Source: a virus. Taken from it: a DNA stretch of 64,000 bases. The position numbers were made by a program, and so were the translations under genes. Of this stretch, positions 34,242 through 42,641 are shown in pieces. Location: the IMG/VR virus record IMGVR_UViG_3300042891_000377, positions 40,172-104,171 of that record, one strand, 5' to 3'. Position 1 is the stretch's first letter, and every line of letters starts with the position of its first letter. A model generated the notes under the pieces. It made no database searches, was not told the origin of the DNA, and worked only from the letters and a program-made list of their open reading frames with translations.

Positions 34242-35110
34242 TGTTAGCAATCAAATATGCTGATCCATGTAATCTTTCTGATACTGTAACTTTACATTTT
34301 AAATTAAGAAACCATGCAGTAACTAGTAAATGGATCGAAAGATTACTGCTAGCTCAAACACACTATCCAATTGATGCTCCTGATAGATTTTATGGATTTG
34401 GCTCTATAGAAGAACAAACAGCAGATGCATTGCACCGTATGCAACAATGTATTGCACTCATCAATTCTCATGAACAAATCATTGATCGACAACTGACCAA
34501 CGTTGCTGATCAAGATACATTAAATTATCTACATCATATTTTTGAAGTATATCACGGGTTACTAGATCAGCAGACACATCCGGTATGGCAGACAGCATCA
34601 CCAGAAGTTAGGCTAGCATTAGCAGATTTAAACTTACTTGTTCATCGGTGCGAAAGTGTTAATCGAGGTGCACAACCTAGGCACGTAGTGACCTATTATG
34701 GGTTGCCTAAAACAGAAACACTGGCCGTAGAAGATTATGCATTGTTTGAACCCGCTATAAAGTTTGGTACTGTGTATTTGAACTATGCCGAAATAGGCAA
34801 AACATTAGATGATTTAGCAGTAGATAATGATAGATATATTGCAGATGAAGCATTCCAACCATTTAGACATTATAGTGCAGATTTTAATGTTAAATTTTAT
34901 TCAACTGATTATAGACAAGTAGATGAACAATATGCTATAATAAAACAATATTATGATACACATAATAAATTTTTTGAACAACGTAATTTACCCTGGGGAC
35001 ATCCGTATTTAAATATTGGTGCAATACCCTTAGCAGATTTAGTTAACACAACAGATGTAATCGAACAAATAGCAACTCGACAATATGTCAAATCAGTAAC
35101 TTTAATATAA
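34241..35110 (+). CDS. Hypothetical protein
   Basis: 289 aa, soluble, with a long helical central region ([36 protein letters not shown]) and a C-terminal part rich in Asp, Tyr and Phe. Coupled to the DksA-like gene and 8 nt before clpP. Family not recognised. Confidence 0.55.
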   Translation: MLAIKYADPCNLSDTVTLHFKLRNHAVTSKWIERLLLAQTHYPIDAPDRFYGFGSIEEQTADALHRMQQCIALINSHEQIIDRQLTNVADQDTLNYLHHIFEVYHGLLDQQTHPVWQTASPEVRLALADLNLLVHRCESVNRGAQPRHVVTYYGLPKTETLAVEDYALFEPAIKFGTVYLNYAEIGKTLDDLAVDNDRYIADEAFQPFRHYSADFNVKFYSTDYRQVDEQYAIIKQYYDTHNKFFEQRNLPWGHPYLNIGAIPLADLVNTTDVIEQIATRQYVKSVTLI

Positions 35111-35118
35111 GGAAACAC

Positions 35119-35739
35119 ATGTCAACTTTAGTCCCAATGGTAGTAGAACGTACGAGTCAAGGCGAACGTAGCTATGACATTTATTCACGCTTACTTAAAG
35201 ATCGTATCATCATGTTAGACACTGATGTCAACGAGCATACTGCTAGTTTAATCGTAGCGCAGATGTTGTTCTTAGAAAGTGAAGCACCAGAGAAAGATAT
35301 CTTATTCTACATCAATAGTCCGGGTGGTAGTGTAACTGCTGGCTTGGCAATTTATGATACAATGCAGTTTATCAAATGTGATGTATCAACTATTGTACTT
35401 GGACAAGCATGTTCGATGGGTAGCTTCCTAGCGCAAGCAGGTGCACCAGGCAAGCGTATTGTTCTGCCAGAAGCACGTACTATGATTCACCGTGTTAGTT
35501 CCGGTACCCCCGGTACACGTGGTAGTGTACACGTACAAGACCTACAGTTTGAAGATGCTAAACGTAGCTTTGAAGAAAGTGTGCGTATTAACAAACGCTT
35601 AACAGAACTGTATGCACGTCATAATACTGCTGGTAAAACGTATGACGAACTTTATGAAGCAATGAAGTTTGACACATTTTTAAGTGCAGACGAAGCTGTT
35701 GCCTATGGTCTAGCAGACGAAGTGATTACTAAACGTTAA
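35119..35739 (+). CDS. clpP: ATP-dependent Clp protease proteolytic subunit
   Basis: 206 aa. The triad is readable as Ser99 (GQACSMGSF), His124 (TMIHRVS) and Asp185 ([11 protein letters not shown]); [20 protein letters not shown] is highly conserved. Compared with E. coli ClpP the handle region after His124 is about 12 residues longer ([15 protein letters not shown]..), and there is no propeptide. ClpP pairs with ClpX or ClpA unfoldases, here presumably from the host. With the tmRNA gene 5 kb downstream, a phage-directed degradation route is possible. The next gene starts at its stop (TAATG). Confidence 0.96.
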   Translation: MSTLVPMVVERTSQGERSYDIYSRLLKDRIIMLDTDVNEHTASLIVAQMLFLESEAPEKDILFYINSPGGSVTAGLAIYDTMQFIKCDVSTIVLGQACSMGSFLAQAGAPGKRIVLPEARTMIHRVSSGTPGTRGSVHVQDLQFEDAKRSFEESVRINKRLTELYARHNTAGKTYDELYEAMKFDTFLSADEAVAYGLADEVITKR

Positions 35740-36809
35740 TGACCAAATTATGCCTTGACTTTATCACCGAATCAACACAGCCATTATTTACTGTTTTAAT
35801 TGATGGCTGTGTAGTATCGGCAGTAGTAAACGATAAAGAATTAACTATATCAGCCGATTTACAATACGGATTCCATACACTGGCTATTTCAGTAACCAAT
35901 CCATCGTCACCTATTGTATTCACTGATGCAAAATTAGATGGAGTTAGTTTCCGACAAACGTTATATACAATGTTTGCTAATAAGCAATGCAAAAGACAAA
36001 CAACAACTTTAACAATCACTGATAATATATTATATCTTCCATTTATTAATCCGATAGCGGTATGGATTGCATCCTGCGCAGAAAAAATTCCTGCAAAATT
36101 ATATGCGCATAGTTTGTATGATGAATTTGAAATTTATTATCCCGAATCTATAGTTATTCCTACTAGTTTTCCAAAAATACTACAAGATTATATGTTGTGT
36201 AATACAGACTTTTATATGCATGCTAAATCATTATTATTAGATCCGTATTATAACGCAGAAGTACCGTATGCAAAACTTAGTAAATTAACATATGATGATA
36301 CTGCATTGTATACTGAATTATTTGCAAATTTAGAATTCTTTAAGAATAATGCACGTACACCAGCGCAGAGCAAATATAACAAATTAGAAACAAGTAAATC
36401 TGACTGGAGAGTGTTTGATTTTATTCTTGAAAAAAACATATTGCCCGAGGCACAGTTTCCTGCCCTCTATAAGTTATTGCATGATCTTAATTTAGATGAA
36501 ATATTACATGGATTTATAGGTATACTTGGCCCAGGTGAATACATAACCCCGCACGTTGATCGTTACGAGGGTATGGAATTTATAATAGAAAAATATGGTG
36601 GTTGTGGACAGCTATATATTCCTGTGAACTTTAAAGAAGGCAACTATTTTAAATTTAATAATATTGGATTAGTTCCGTTAGATGGTCCAATGTTAATTAA
36701 TACTCAACATTTTGCTCATGCATTAATAAACAATAGTAATGAATATCGATTTGCAATAGGTATACACGGATCTCGACTACATATTACAAATAAAGATGAT
36801 AATGGCTAA
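35739..36809 (+). CDS. Putative Asp/Asn-hydroxylase-like oxygenase
   Basis: 356 aa. The C-terminal 110 residues resemble the hydroxylase fold: GPGEYITPHVDRYEGMEF (HxD), GQLYIPVNFKEGNYFKF, and NTQHFAHALIN (distal His), with Arg in EYRFAIGIHGS. The N-terminal 230 residues are unassigned. It overlaps the radical-SAM gene by 8 nt, so the two oxidative enzymes are co-translated. Substrate unknown; a peptide or virion protein is possible. Confidence 0.62.
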   Translation: MTKLCLDFITESTQPLFTVLIDGCVVSAVVNDKELTISADLQYGFHTLAISVTNPSSPIVFTDAKLDGVSFRQTLYTMFANKQCKRQTTTLTITDNILYLPFINPIAVWIASCAEKIPAKLYAHSLYDEFEIYYPESIVIPTSFPKILQDYMLCNTDFYMHAKSLLLDPYYNAEVPYAKLSKLTYDDTALYTELFANLEFFKNNARTPAQSKYNKLETSKSDWRVFDFILEKNILPEAQFPALYKLLHDLNLDEILHGFIGILGPGEYITPHVDRYEGMEFIIEKYGGCGQLYIPVNFKEGNYFKFNNIGLVPLDGPMLINTQHFAHALINNSNEYRFAIGIHGSRLHITNKDDNG

Positions 36810-38109
36810 CTCTAACGTATTCTGTAATACACCTTGGTATGAGGCTCACATCTATTGGGATGGCAGCTTTGGTACCTGTTGTCAAGAGAGTAGGAAATTA
36901 TACGCAGAATCTGAAACACAATACAACATTAAAACAATGTCTTTAGCAGAATGGTTTAATAGCAGACCTGCTAGAGAATTTCGTATGGATATGTTTAGCA
37001 ACGAAGGCACTGTTACGTGTAGTCAATGTTATAACGAGCAAGGGGTAAGTGGTACAAGTCGTAGACATCGCAGTAATCAAAAAAGTGTAATTTTTACAAA
37101 GCAGGCATTTGGTGAAAGTTTCAAACAAAGTCCAGGTTATAAACAGTTCATGTTTAGTAAAGGTATGGATGGTATGACTAACACTATGCCAATTGATCTA
37201 CATATTGATTTAGGTAACTATTGCAACTTAGCTTGTAAGATGTGCTGGTCTGGTGCAAGCAGTAAAATTGCAACTCAATATGTCAAGTGGGGGAATGAAG
37301 AACATAAACAATATCTTGGTAGTGATTGGACTAAAGATACAGAAACGTGGAATAGATTCTTAAATGAATTACTAACCATTCCTAAACTAAAAAATATACA
37401 TTTAATGGGCGGTGAAACTTTACTAACAGGTCAATTTGAAGAATTAATTGACTTTATGACTGCACATAATAGATTTGATGTATGCTTTAGTTTTGTCACT
37501 AACGGAACAAAGTTTAATGAATCACTAATTAACAAACTAAAAAAATTTGCACGAGTAGGCATCGAAGTAAGTATAGAAACTGTAACTGCGCATAATGATT
37601 ATGTTAGGCAAGGTACTAATACAGCAATAGTATTAGAAAATATACAAAAATATATACAGCACTGTACTGATACGTCAGTGTCGGTCACTATACGTCCTGC
37701 TATAAGCGCATTAACAGTTGGTTATTATTATACGTTATTAGAATATTGTTTAGAACATAAGTTGATGATTAAAAGTTTGCTCGTAACAACTCCAAAATAT
37801 TTAGACATTAAGGTGTTGCCGTATGCAATTAAACAAAACTATCTGCAACACTATACAACTATAGTAGATCAGCTAGCGGACATTGATATTGATATTGATT
37901 TTAACGAGAGTGATGCAGGTAATTATAAAAAATCTATTAAACAACAGGCTATGCAAATGATCAATATACTTACACCTGTATTGATAGATAACGAAGATGG
38001 CTTACCAGAATTAGTTACTATGTGCAAAAAATGGGATACTGAATATAAATTCGATGCAATTACATTATATCCAGAATTAACCAAGGTGTTTGATCAGTAT
38101 GGATACTAA
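36802..38109 (+). CDS. Radical SAM protein with cysteine-rich (twitch/SPASM-like) region
   Basis: 435 aa from ATG 36802. The [4Fe-4S]-SAM motif is CNLACKMC (C-x3-C-x2-C) near residue 142, followed by LMGGETLL and FVTNGT of the radical SAM barrel. Preceding it are FCNTPWYEAHIYWDGSFGTC and CSQCYN, a twitch/SPASM-like cysteine set placed N-terminally. Such enzymes modify peptides, tRNA or cofactors. T4-like freshwater and marine phages carry relatives, from memory. Coupled to the upstream oxygenase and to the beta-rich protein downstream. Confidence 0.85.
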   Translation: MANSNVFCNTPWYEAHIYWDGSFGTCCQESRKLYAESETQYNIKTMSLAEWFNSRPAREFRMDMFSNEGTVTCSQCYNEQGVSGTSRRHRSNQKSVIFTKQAFGESFKQSPGYKQFMFSKGMDGMTNTMPIDLHIDLGNYCNLACKMCWSGASSKIATQYVKWGNEEHKQYLGSDWTKDTETWNRFLNELLTIPKLKNIHLMGGETLLTGQFEELIDFMTAHNRFDVCFSFVTNGTKFNESLINKLKKFARVGIEVSIETVTAHNDYVRQGTNTAIVLENIQKYIQHCTDTSVSVTIRPAISALTVGYYYTLLEYCLEHKLMIKSLLVTTPKYLDIKVLPYAIKQNYLQHYTTIVDQLADIDIDIDFNESDAGNYKKSIKQQAMQMINILTPVLIDNEDGLPELVTMCKKWDTEYKFDAITLYPELTKVFDQYGY

Positions 38110-38566
38110 CCAAACCTACCAAGTTGACCTTTCGATACTACTCAAACCTCGTTGGGTCAATACGCCGCCGACTATTAGAATTGGCTTAAATGATACATTA
38201 GAAAATATCACATTAGATAAAGATACTTGGTTTGATTATAGCTACATGTCTGCATCTACTACAAATAAATTACAAATTGAATACTATGGTAAAACTAATG
38301 CAGATACTGATATAGATAATAACAAAGATACCGCGGTCATAATTGATCAAATAAAGATCAATGGTATATCTAGTCCCAAATTTGCATGGGCGGGCGTATA
38401 TACTCCTACCTATCCATTACATTATATCAACGACAATCCTACTGCAGCAAGTACTTTGTCTCCATTCACTTATATGGGATGGAATGGAATTTGGACATTG
38501 GAATTTACAATACCTGTATTTACATGGATACATAACGTTGAAGGTTTAGGTTGGATTTACGACTAG
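38099..38566 (+). CDS. Hypothetical beta-rich protein
   Basis: 155 aa from ATG 38099, overlapping the radical-SAM stop. Acidic, Thr/Asn/Tyr-rich, no signal peptide; phrases such as YQVDLSILLKPRWVNTPPTI and DTAVIIDQIKINGI suggest a jelly-roll or carbohydrate-binding-like sheet. Coupling suggests it could be the target of the upstream enzymes, but nothing in the sequence proves this. Confidence 0.55.
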   Translation: MDTNQTYQVDLSILLKPRWVNTPPTIRIGLNDTLENITLDKDTWFDYSYMSASTTNKLQIEYYGKTNADTDIDNNKDTAVIIDQIKINGISSPKFAWAGVYTPTYPLHYINDNPTAASTLSPFTYMGWNGIWTLEFTIPVFTWIHNVEGLGWIYD

Positions 38567-38579
38567 TTGCAAATTTTGG

Positions 38580-38608
38580 TTGACTTTTTGGTAAATCGAC
38601 TGTATAAT
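38580..38608 (+). promoter_or_regulatory. Sigma70-type promoter cassette
   Basis: TTGACT-17 nt-TATAAT, with ATTTTGG lead and CGACTG before the -10. Confidence 0.86.
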
Positions 38609-38645
38609 GTATTTTGTAAGTTAATTAAACAACAGGAGAATTAAA

Positions 38646-38843
38646 ATGCGATTCGAAGTTAGTTACAAAACTTTAGCACGTGGACTTAGTGAAAGTGGTG
38701 GTGTTATCCACGGTACCGATGGTCCAAGTAATTATGTTGTTGTAGTAGAGGCGGCAAACCAGAACTATGCAGAAAATCAAGTACGCAATATGAATGGTGG
38801 TGCTGATCGTTGTATCATTCAATATGCACGTCATATTGGTTAA
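38646..38843 (+). CDS. Small hypothetical protein
   Basis: 65 aa: MRFEVSYKTLARGLSESGG, then VVVVEAANQNYAENQVRNMN, a small alpha/beta domain. ACAGGAGAAT upstream. First of three co-transcribed small genes. Function unknown. Confidence 0.65.
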   Translation: MRFEVSYKTLARGLSESGGVIHGTDGPSNYVVVVEAANQNYAENQVRNMNGGADRCIIQYARHIG

Positions 38844-38856
38844 GGAGAAATAAATT

Positions 38857-39054
38857 ATGGCAAGCAAAGAATCAAATCGTACTATTGTAACAGGTGTTGA
38901 TAATTTCACAGTCAACATCATGGACAATGGTTTTACGGTAGAGTACACTGGTAATAACAGTGACAATGATTGGATCACTTCGAAAACAATCGTAGGTGAT
39001 GTTGATAAACTATGTGAAATCATTCGTGGAATTGTTGTTATTCCACGTTCTTAG
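38857..39054 (+). CDS. Small hypothetical protein
   Basis: 65 aa, beta-rich (RTIVTGVDNFTVNIMDNGFT), soluble, with AAGGAGAAAT upstream. Second gene of the 38.6-39.4 kb unit. Not recognised. Confidence 0.6.
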   Translation: MASKESNRTIVTGVDNFTVNIMDNGFTVEYTGNNSDNDWITSKTIVGDVDKLCEIIRGIVVIPRS

Positions 39055-39062
39055 GAGATATT

Positions 39063-39371
39063 ATGTCTTTATTTAAAGTAGCAGGTGTTAGTACACTAAA
39101 TGGCCTTACTAAAGTACGTTTTGCTAATGACTTTGTTAGTCGTGTTAAGATGTTGATTAAATCAGGTCATACTGACATTGAATTAATTGAACTAGCAGAA
39201 CCATTATCCAAACCAGAAATAGTTGCGTATCTTAAAACCACTGACTTAATGCAGACAGCTCGTTATGCAGAAGCAATTAATTTGTCGGATGAAAAGTATA
39301 ACACTGTCAAATTTGTTAAACCTGCAATTAGTTTAGAAGCAATTAAAGCACGGGTAGGCATTGTTGCGTAG
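39063..39371 (+). CDS. Hypothetical protein
   Basis: 102 aa, helical, starting MSLFKVAGVSTLNGLTKVRF and ending SLEAIKARVGIVA. TAGGAGATATT upstream; terminator right after the stop. Not recognised. Confidence 0.62.
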   Translation: MSLFKVAGVSTLNGLTKVRFANDFVSRVKMLIKSGHTDIELIELAEPLSKPEIVAYLKTTDLMQTARYAEAINLSDEKYNTVKFVKPAISLEAIKARVGIVA

Positions 39372-39375
39372 TAAG

Positions 39376-39402
39376 AAAAAGCCCGTGTAATGCGGGCTTT
39401 TT
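39376..39402 (+). terminator. Rho-independent terminator
   Basis: AAAAAGCCCG-TGTAATG-CGGGCTTTTT, closing the three-gene unit. Confidence 0.9.
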
Positions 39403-39471
39403 AATATGCAACAGTTATATAGTTATAACATCATAGTATAATCCTGTTACAAAATATTTACACCTTAAAGG

Positions 39472-39480
39472 TTAAATACT
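39472..39480 (+). promoter_or_regulatory. Late-promoter-like motif
   Basis: TTAAATACT, followed by GATAAC, 49 nt before the secreted-protein gene. A partial match to the ATAAATACT motif at 8389 and 46048. A TATAAT (about 39436) further upstream is an alternative. Confidence 0.35.
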
Positions 39481-39528
39481 GATAACGGCGCCCTGTTATA
39501 TTTCCGCCGCTTATCGGAGGAATACAGA

Positions 39529-39939
39529 ATGCGTAAAATACTATTGTTGTTAACAGCATCTTTGATTCAAACTGCGGTTGCTGCTGATTTACCCAAGGAA
39601 ATGTACATGCCCAATGATGCTGGTGGGTTTGTTGTATTAACAGTAGAAGCATGTAGATTCAAACAAGTGGCAAAGGACTATCCGTATCGAGCGTATGCTG
39701 TCAATCACGAAGGCTGTTGGGATAGTCCAGATACATCAGATGTTCCTACACAAATAATGTCAAAGTCGGAAGGCGCACCAGAGGCCCCAACCATCCGAGT
39801 TATATCAATGGTTAACACTTGGTGGGAAGAAGGCGGCAAAGCAACGTTCATGCAACGAAATTTTAGTCCAGAAAAGAAACGATATTTAAGTAATGGTACA
39901 ATTGAAATGACATTAAAGCCAATTGTAGTAAAACCGTAG
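39529..39939 (+). CDS. Secreted protein of unknown function
   Basis: 136 aa with a signal peptide (MRKILLLLTASLIQTAVAAD). Two cysteines (EACRFK and EGCWDS) could form a disulfide; the mature part is mixed and neutral. GGAGGAATACAG is a good ribosome site. Exported phage proteins are unusual, but several occur in this window. No family recognised. Confidence 0.62.
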   Translation: MRKILLLLTASLIQTAVAADLPKEMYMPNDAGGFVVLTVEACRFKQVAKDYPYRAYAVNHEGCWDSPDTSDVPTQIMSKSEGAPEAPTIRVISMVNTWWEEGGKATFMQRNFSPEKKRYLSNGTIEMTLKPIVVKP

Positions 39940-39947
39940 GAAGTAAC

Positions 39948-40079
39948 ATGAAAACACGTAAACTAGTAAGGAAAATGTATAGAGCCTGTGTACGACACAA
40001 TGTAATAAAACAAAAGAAATTGTGGCTAAAATTGATTAAAAAGTCATTAAAACATAAACATACTGAAACTATGCAATAA
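39948..40079 (+). CDS. 43-aa very basic peptide
   Basis: Starts MKTRKLVRKMYRACVRHNVI and continues with Lys-rich helix; about 40% Lys/Arg/His. AGGAAGTAAC lies upstream and it follows the previous gene by 8 nt. It could bind RNA or DNA. Evidence is only the frame, ribosome site and spacing. Confidence 0.48.
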   Translation: MKTRKLVRKMYRACVRHNVIKQKKLWLKLIKKSLKHKHTETMQ

Positions 40080-40164
40080 ATAGTTGATATATGCTATCTA
40101 GTATATGCTGGATAGCATATACTGAGGTATGTTAGTTAACACACGATTTTCGGCCTCGTCCGTG

Positions 40165-40170
40165 TATAAT
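40165..40170 (+). promoter_or_regulatory. -10 element upstream of the secreted peptide and tmRNA
   Basis: GTGTATAAT with no good -35 at the expected place; it follows a GCTATCTAGTATATGCTGGATAGC hairpin region at about 40090-40120 (GCTATC pairs with GATAGC). It is the nearest candidate to start transcription of the 40199 gene and the tmRNA. Confidence 0.4.
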
Positions 40171-40198
40171 TAATAGTATACACAGAGGAGAAGTTAAA

Positions 40199-40441
40199 AT
40201 GAAAGTAAGCGTTTTATTAACAGCAGTATTATTAGCAGTTGCAAGCATTGCATCAGCTGAAGAAGTTAAACAGAACACTAACACTCAACATCAACTATCA
40301 AAACGTCCTTATGCAGCGCCTGCTGTAGATAAGGAAACATTTGATGGCGCGGTTGTTGATAAAAAAGAAGTAGAGAAACCTACACATTTAAATTTACACA
40401 TGTTGGGTAAGCGTCCGTTTATGGAAAAAGCGACTGACTAA
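40199..40441 (+). CDS. Small secreted protein with KRPY/KRPF repeats
   Basis: 80 aa with a signal peptide (MKVSVLLTAVLLAVASIASA). The mature part carries two similar motifs, HQLSKRPYAAP and HMLGKRPFMEK, separated by about 45 residues. Strong AGAGGAGAAG ribosome site. It ends one base before the predicted tmRNA acceptor piece. Function unknown; the repeated motif could be a processing or binding site. Confidence 0.65.
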   Translation: MKVSVLLTAVLLAVASIASAEEVKQNTNTQHQLSKRPYAAPAVDKETFDGAVVDKKEVEKPTHLNLHMLGKRPFMEKATD

Positions 40442-40795
40442 AGAAATTGTTGTAGCCGTAAGGCAAAGTTGTAAAGTAAGGCATGTTGGACGGCGGTTCG
40501 ATTCCGCCCAGGTCCACCAAAAGTATATTGTCACTAAGGTCCCGTAAGGATTATGTCTTTGGCGAGATAGTATGCTTCTGATGGGCCTGACCAGGTTTCG
40601 ACAGCGTGAGATAGGATAACAACTCAACACGTGGGGTCACGTAAAATACAAATCTTGTAAATGCAAAAACATCTACAACTGGTGCTGTAAAAGTATCTAT
40701 GGGTCGTGGCTTCCGCTTCGGTTCTGCTACTCGTACAGCAACGTTTGCCTAAGAAACAAACACCACGGGGTAACTATACCTTGTAATCAAAAATA
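40442..40795 (+). ncRNA. ssrA: Circularly permuted (two-piece) tmRNA gene
   Basis: The acceptor piece comes first: the T arm GGCGG-TTCGATT-CCGCC (40492-40508), then CAGGTCC and encoded ACCA (40509-40519). After a 63-nt intervening segment the 5' end of the coding piece starts GGGCCTG (40583-40589). These pair as a 7-bp acceptor stem with G3-U70, the alanine identity element. P2 is formed by CAGCGTG (40602) with CATGTTG (40482) and ACAACT (40619) with AGTTGT (40467). A GCC-GTAA-GGC hairpin opens the acceptor piece. GGTTTCGACAG is the conserved D-region. The order 3' part, spacer, 5' part is the permuted arrangement known from alphaproteobacteria, cyanobacteria and some betaproteobacteria. Confidence 0.93.
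40663..40752 (+). other. Predicted tmRNA tag reading frame
   Basis: The resume codon GCA (40663) lies 23 nt after the CGTAAAA element, against 24 nt in E. coli. The frame runs 29 codons to TAA (40750-40752), starting AKTSTTGAVK and ending TATFA. Most bacterial tags are shorter (about 10 residues) and end LAA or VAA, so this tag is long, basic and has an unusual end. A second frame (QKHLQLVL, stop at 40688) is less likely because it lacks the Ala resume codon. Confidence 0.6.
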
Positions 40796-40797
40796 GT

Positions 40798-40826
40798 AGA
40801 AAGCTCACTTCGGTGGGCTTTCTTTT
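40798..40826 (+). terminator. Terminator of the tmRNA gene
   Basis: AGAAAGCTCAC-TTCG-GTGGGCTTTCT followed by TTTTT. The -35 of the next promoter follows within a few bases. Confidence 0.88.
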
Positions 40827-40829
40827 TGC

Positions 40830-40858
40830 TTGACATTTTGATTAACTGAGTATATAAT
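40830..40858 (+). promoter_or_regulatory. Sigma70-type promoter
   Basis: TTGACA-17 nt-TATAAT; the spacer end ACTGAG-TA is shared with the promoter at 57944. Confidence 0.85.
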
Positions 40859-40892
40859 AGCATTTGTAAGTTAATAATCAATAAGGAAAAAT

Positions 40893-42101
40893 ATGAGCTA
40901 TCCAGACAAAGATCCTAAAGATATTTATGGACAAGACCTTATTAAGGTATTTGGACCGCAGGCACAGCGTAGACATATCAGTACGTTGACTGCACAAGAA
41001 AAGCAAGCTATCTTGGACAAAGTACCCGACTATGTTGAGACAGACGATTTAGGTAATAGACCTAGCTTTTTTCAAATTACCAATAAGATACTTTGGGTGC
41101 TACAACAAACACAGGCTTTAAATGGTATTGATTTAGATTGGTGCCCAACATTAGCTAACCGTGCAATGAAACGCCACCCGGATCATTATTTTCCTGTAAA
41201 TAAAGCATATAAAAATAATTCAGTACAGCGTGGTATATGGTTACGTCACTTACTAGGCGATATTTTATTTCAATTTGACCCAAATCATGTGCTTATGGGT
41301 TTAGCACGTAAACTAAGCGATGGCACAGCTAACTTAAATAACGGGCAACATCGTACAGTAGGTTGTATTATTATAGGTATTAGAGAAGTGCCCATTGAAT
41401 GGCAAGAAAGTGATTTAGAAAGTGTTGACGTAGACTTGTATGCGACTGATAACCTACACACCCTTTCAGCTAGTCCGTTTGATGAGTTCCGTATCCAAGT
41501 GCGCCGTAATCAAGTGCGTAAAGCAGAAGGTCGTACAGACCTTATTGCAGATGATATTAAATGTGAACATATCTTTGATATTCATGCACGATATGGCAGT
41601 CGTTTTGTAGAAAAAGGCCAGGAAGAAACATTAGCACGTGAATGTACAGGTGTTGGTAACATGATCAAATACTATGACACATATGGTGCTGATATCTACG
41701 AACGTGCTGTTAGTATCTGTTGCAGTGTGTTTTCTAAGGCTACACTAGCAACTGGTAATGCTTGGGGCTTAATGGAGTTTTTACGCGAGCAAACCAATAA
41801 TGGCAGTTGGGAAAATCCCGCCGAGTTAGATTGGGCTGTTCAACAATCGCTACTATACAAATATAGCGATCCTAAGAAAAGTGGAATGCATTTAGATATT
41901 AAAAAAGCGTTTGTTGATTTCCTAGATAACTCTAGTAAGGCAAACTTGTATATGGATTGTCCAGAGCCTCGTAGAATTGCTGGCGGAATTCTTAAGTTAT
42001 GCCAAACATCTAACCCAGAATTAACATGGGCACCAGTTAACTATCAAGGTCGAGATGTATTAGATGCACTCAAGTCATTCTTTGTAATGCCTAAGGCCTA
42101 A
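40893..42101 (+). CDS. ParB/sulfiredoxin-fold protein
   Basis: 402 aa. LARKLSDGTANLNNGQHRTVG near residue 150 contains the (D/N)GQHR motif of ParB-like nuclease or NTPase domains, with preceding elements YFPVNKAY and IRHLLGDILF-type helices. Phage relatives are often annotated ParB-like nuclease. The C-terminal half is helical and unassigned. It is followed after 1 nt by an HNH protein, suggesting a DNA-processing pair. Exact activity unknown. Confidence 0.68.
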   Translation: MSYPDKDPKDIYGQDLIKVFGPQAQRRHISTLTAQEKQAILDKVPDYVETDDLGNRPSFFQITNKILWVLQQTQALNGIDLDWCPTLANRAMKRHPDHYFPVNKAYKNNSVQRGIWLRHLLGDILFQFDPNHVLMGLARKLSDGTANLNNGQHRTVGCIIIGIREVPIEWQESDLESVDVDLYATDNLHTLSASPFDEFRIQVRRNQVRKAEGRTDLIADDIKCEHIFDIHARYGSRFVEKGQEETLARECTGVGNMIKYYDTYGADIYERAVSICCSVFSKATLATGNAWGLMEFLREQTNNGSWENPAELDWAVQQSLLYKYSDPKKSGMHLDIKKAFVDFLDNSSKANLYMDCPEPRRIAGGILKLCQTSNPELTWAPVNYQGRDVLDALKSFFVMPKA

Positions 42102-42102
42102 A

Positions 42103-42621
42103 ATGGTGCATACTGAAATTAATCAGCAGATACAGGATAGACGCCTACATTCTGGCAATGACGACGATACCTATTATAATGAATCCTTATATGGTTATGC
42201 CTGCGAAAACTTTACAGATCCGTATGTACTATTCAAATTGGCTATCTACGGATATTATATGAAACGGTATAAATGGACTAAAGTTGAAGCAGATTGGTTT
42301 ATTGATACCCAAAAGGAAAATTCAGTAAGTTGGACCGACGGTGTTCAAACATACTATTATGATTGGGGTAAAGGTAAAAATAAAGTAACAGATGATTATC
42401 TACACTATCCTAACCTAGATCATATTATTCCAGCTAGTATTGGGGAGAAACCAGATAACAGCCCGCAAAATTTCCGTATCCGTTGCCGTAGATTAAATGA
42501 AAATAGAGGCAATACCAACACAGATAAAGAACGTCGTGCTACTATAATCGATATGTATCTCGATATGGGTATAGAAGAACGTCGATCATTATTAAATTAT
42601 CTATCAAATCTCTTGACATAA
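42103..42621 (+). CDS. HNH endonuclease
   Basis: 172 aa. YPNLDHIIPASIGEKPDNSP, then NFRIRCRRLNENRGN, is an HNH core (DH..N..N). The N-terminal part is mixed helix. ATG lies 1 nt after the previous stop, so it is translationally coupled. It could be a homing endonuclease or a packaging or restriction-like nuclease. Confidence 0.75.
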   Translation: MVHTEINQQIQDRRLHSGNDDDTYYNESLYGYACENFTDPYVLFKLAIYGYYMKRYKWTKVEADWFIDTQKENSVSWTDGVQTYYYDWGKGKNKVTDDYLHYPNLDHIIPASIGEKPDNSPQNFRIRCRRLNENRGNTNTDKERRATIIDMYLDMGIEERRSLLNYLSNLLT

Positions 42622-42641
42622 ATATTTTTCTGTAATACACT
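42613..42641 (+). promoter_or_regulatory. Promoter of groES-groEL
   Basis: TTGACA-17 nt-TACACT, the same -10 variant as the porin and xoxF promoters. ATAAATATT lies in the spacer. The leader to 42705 (about 58 nt) holds no gene. Confidence 0.65.

Noticed and set aside
40492-40519. A stand-alone tRNA gene
   Set aside because: The T arm and CCA look like a tRNA 3' half, but no anticodon or D arm precedes it; the acceptor strand pairs with 40583-40589, making it part of the tmRNA.
40394-40630. Minus-strand open frame across the tmRNA
   Set aside because: It overlaps the structured RNA and lacks a ribosome site; the RNA pairing evidence is stronger.
40664-40690. Alternative short tmRNA tag (QKHLQLVL)
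   Set aside because: It ends in a more usual hydrophobic stretch but has no Ala resume codon and fits the spacing from PK1 less well.
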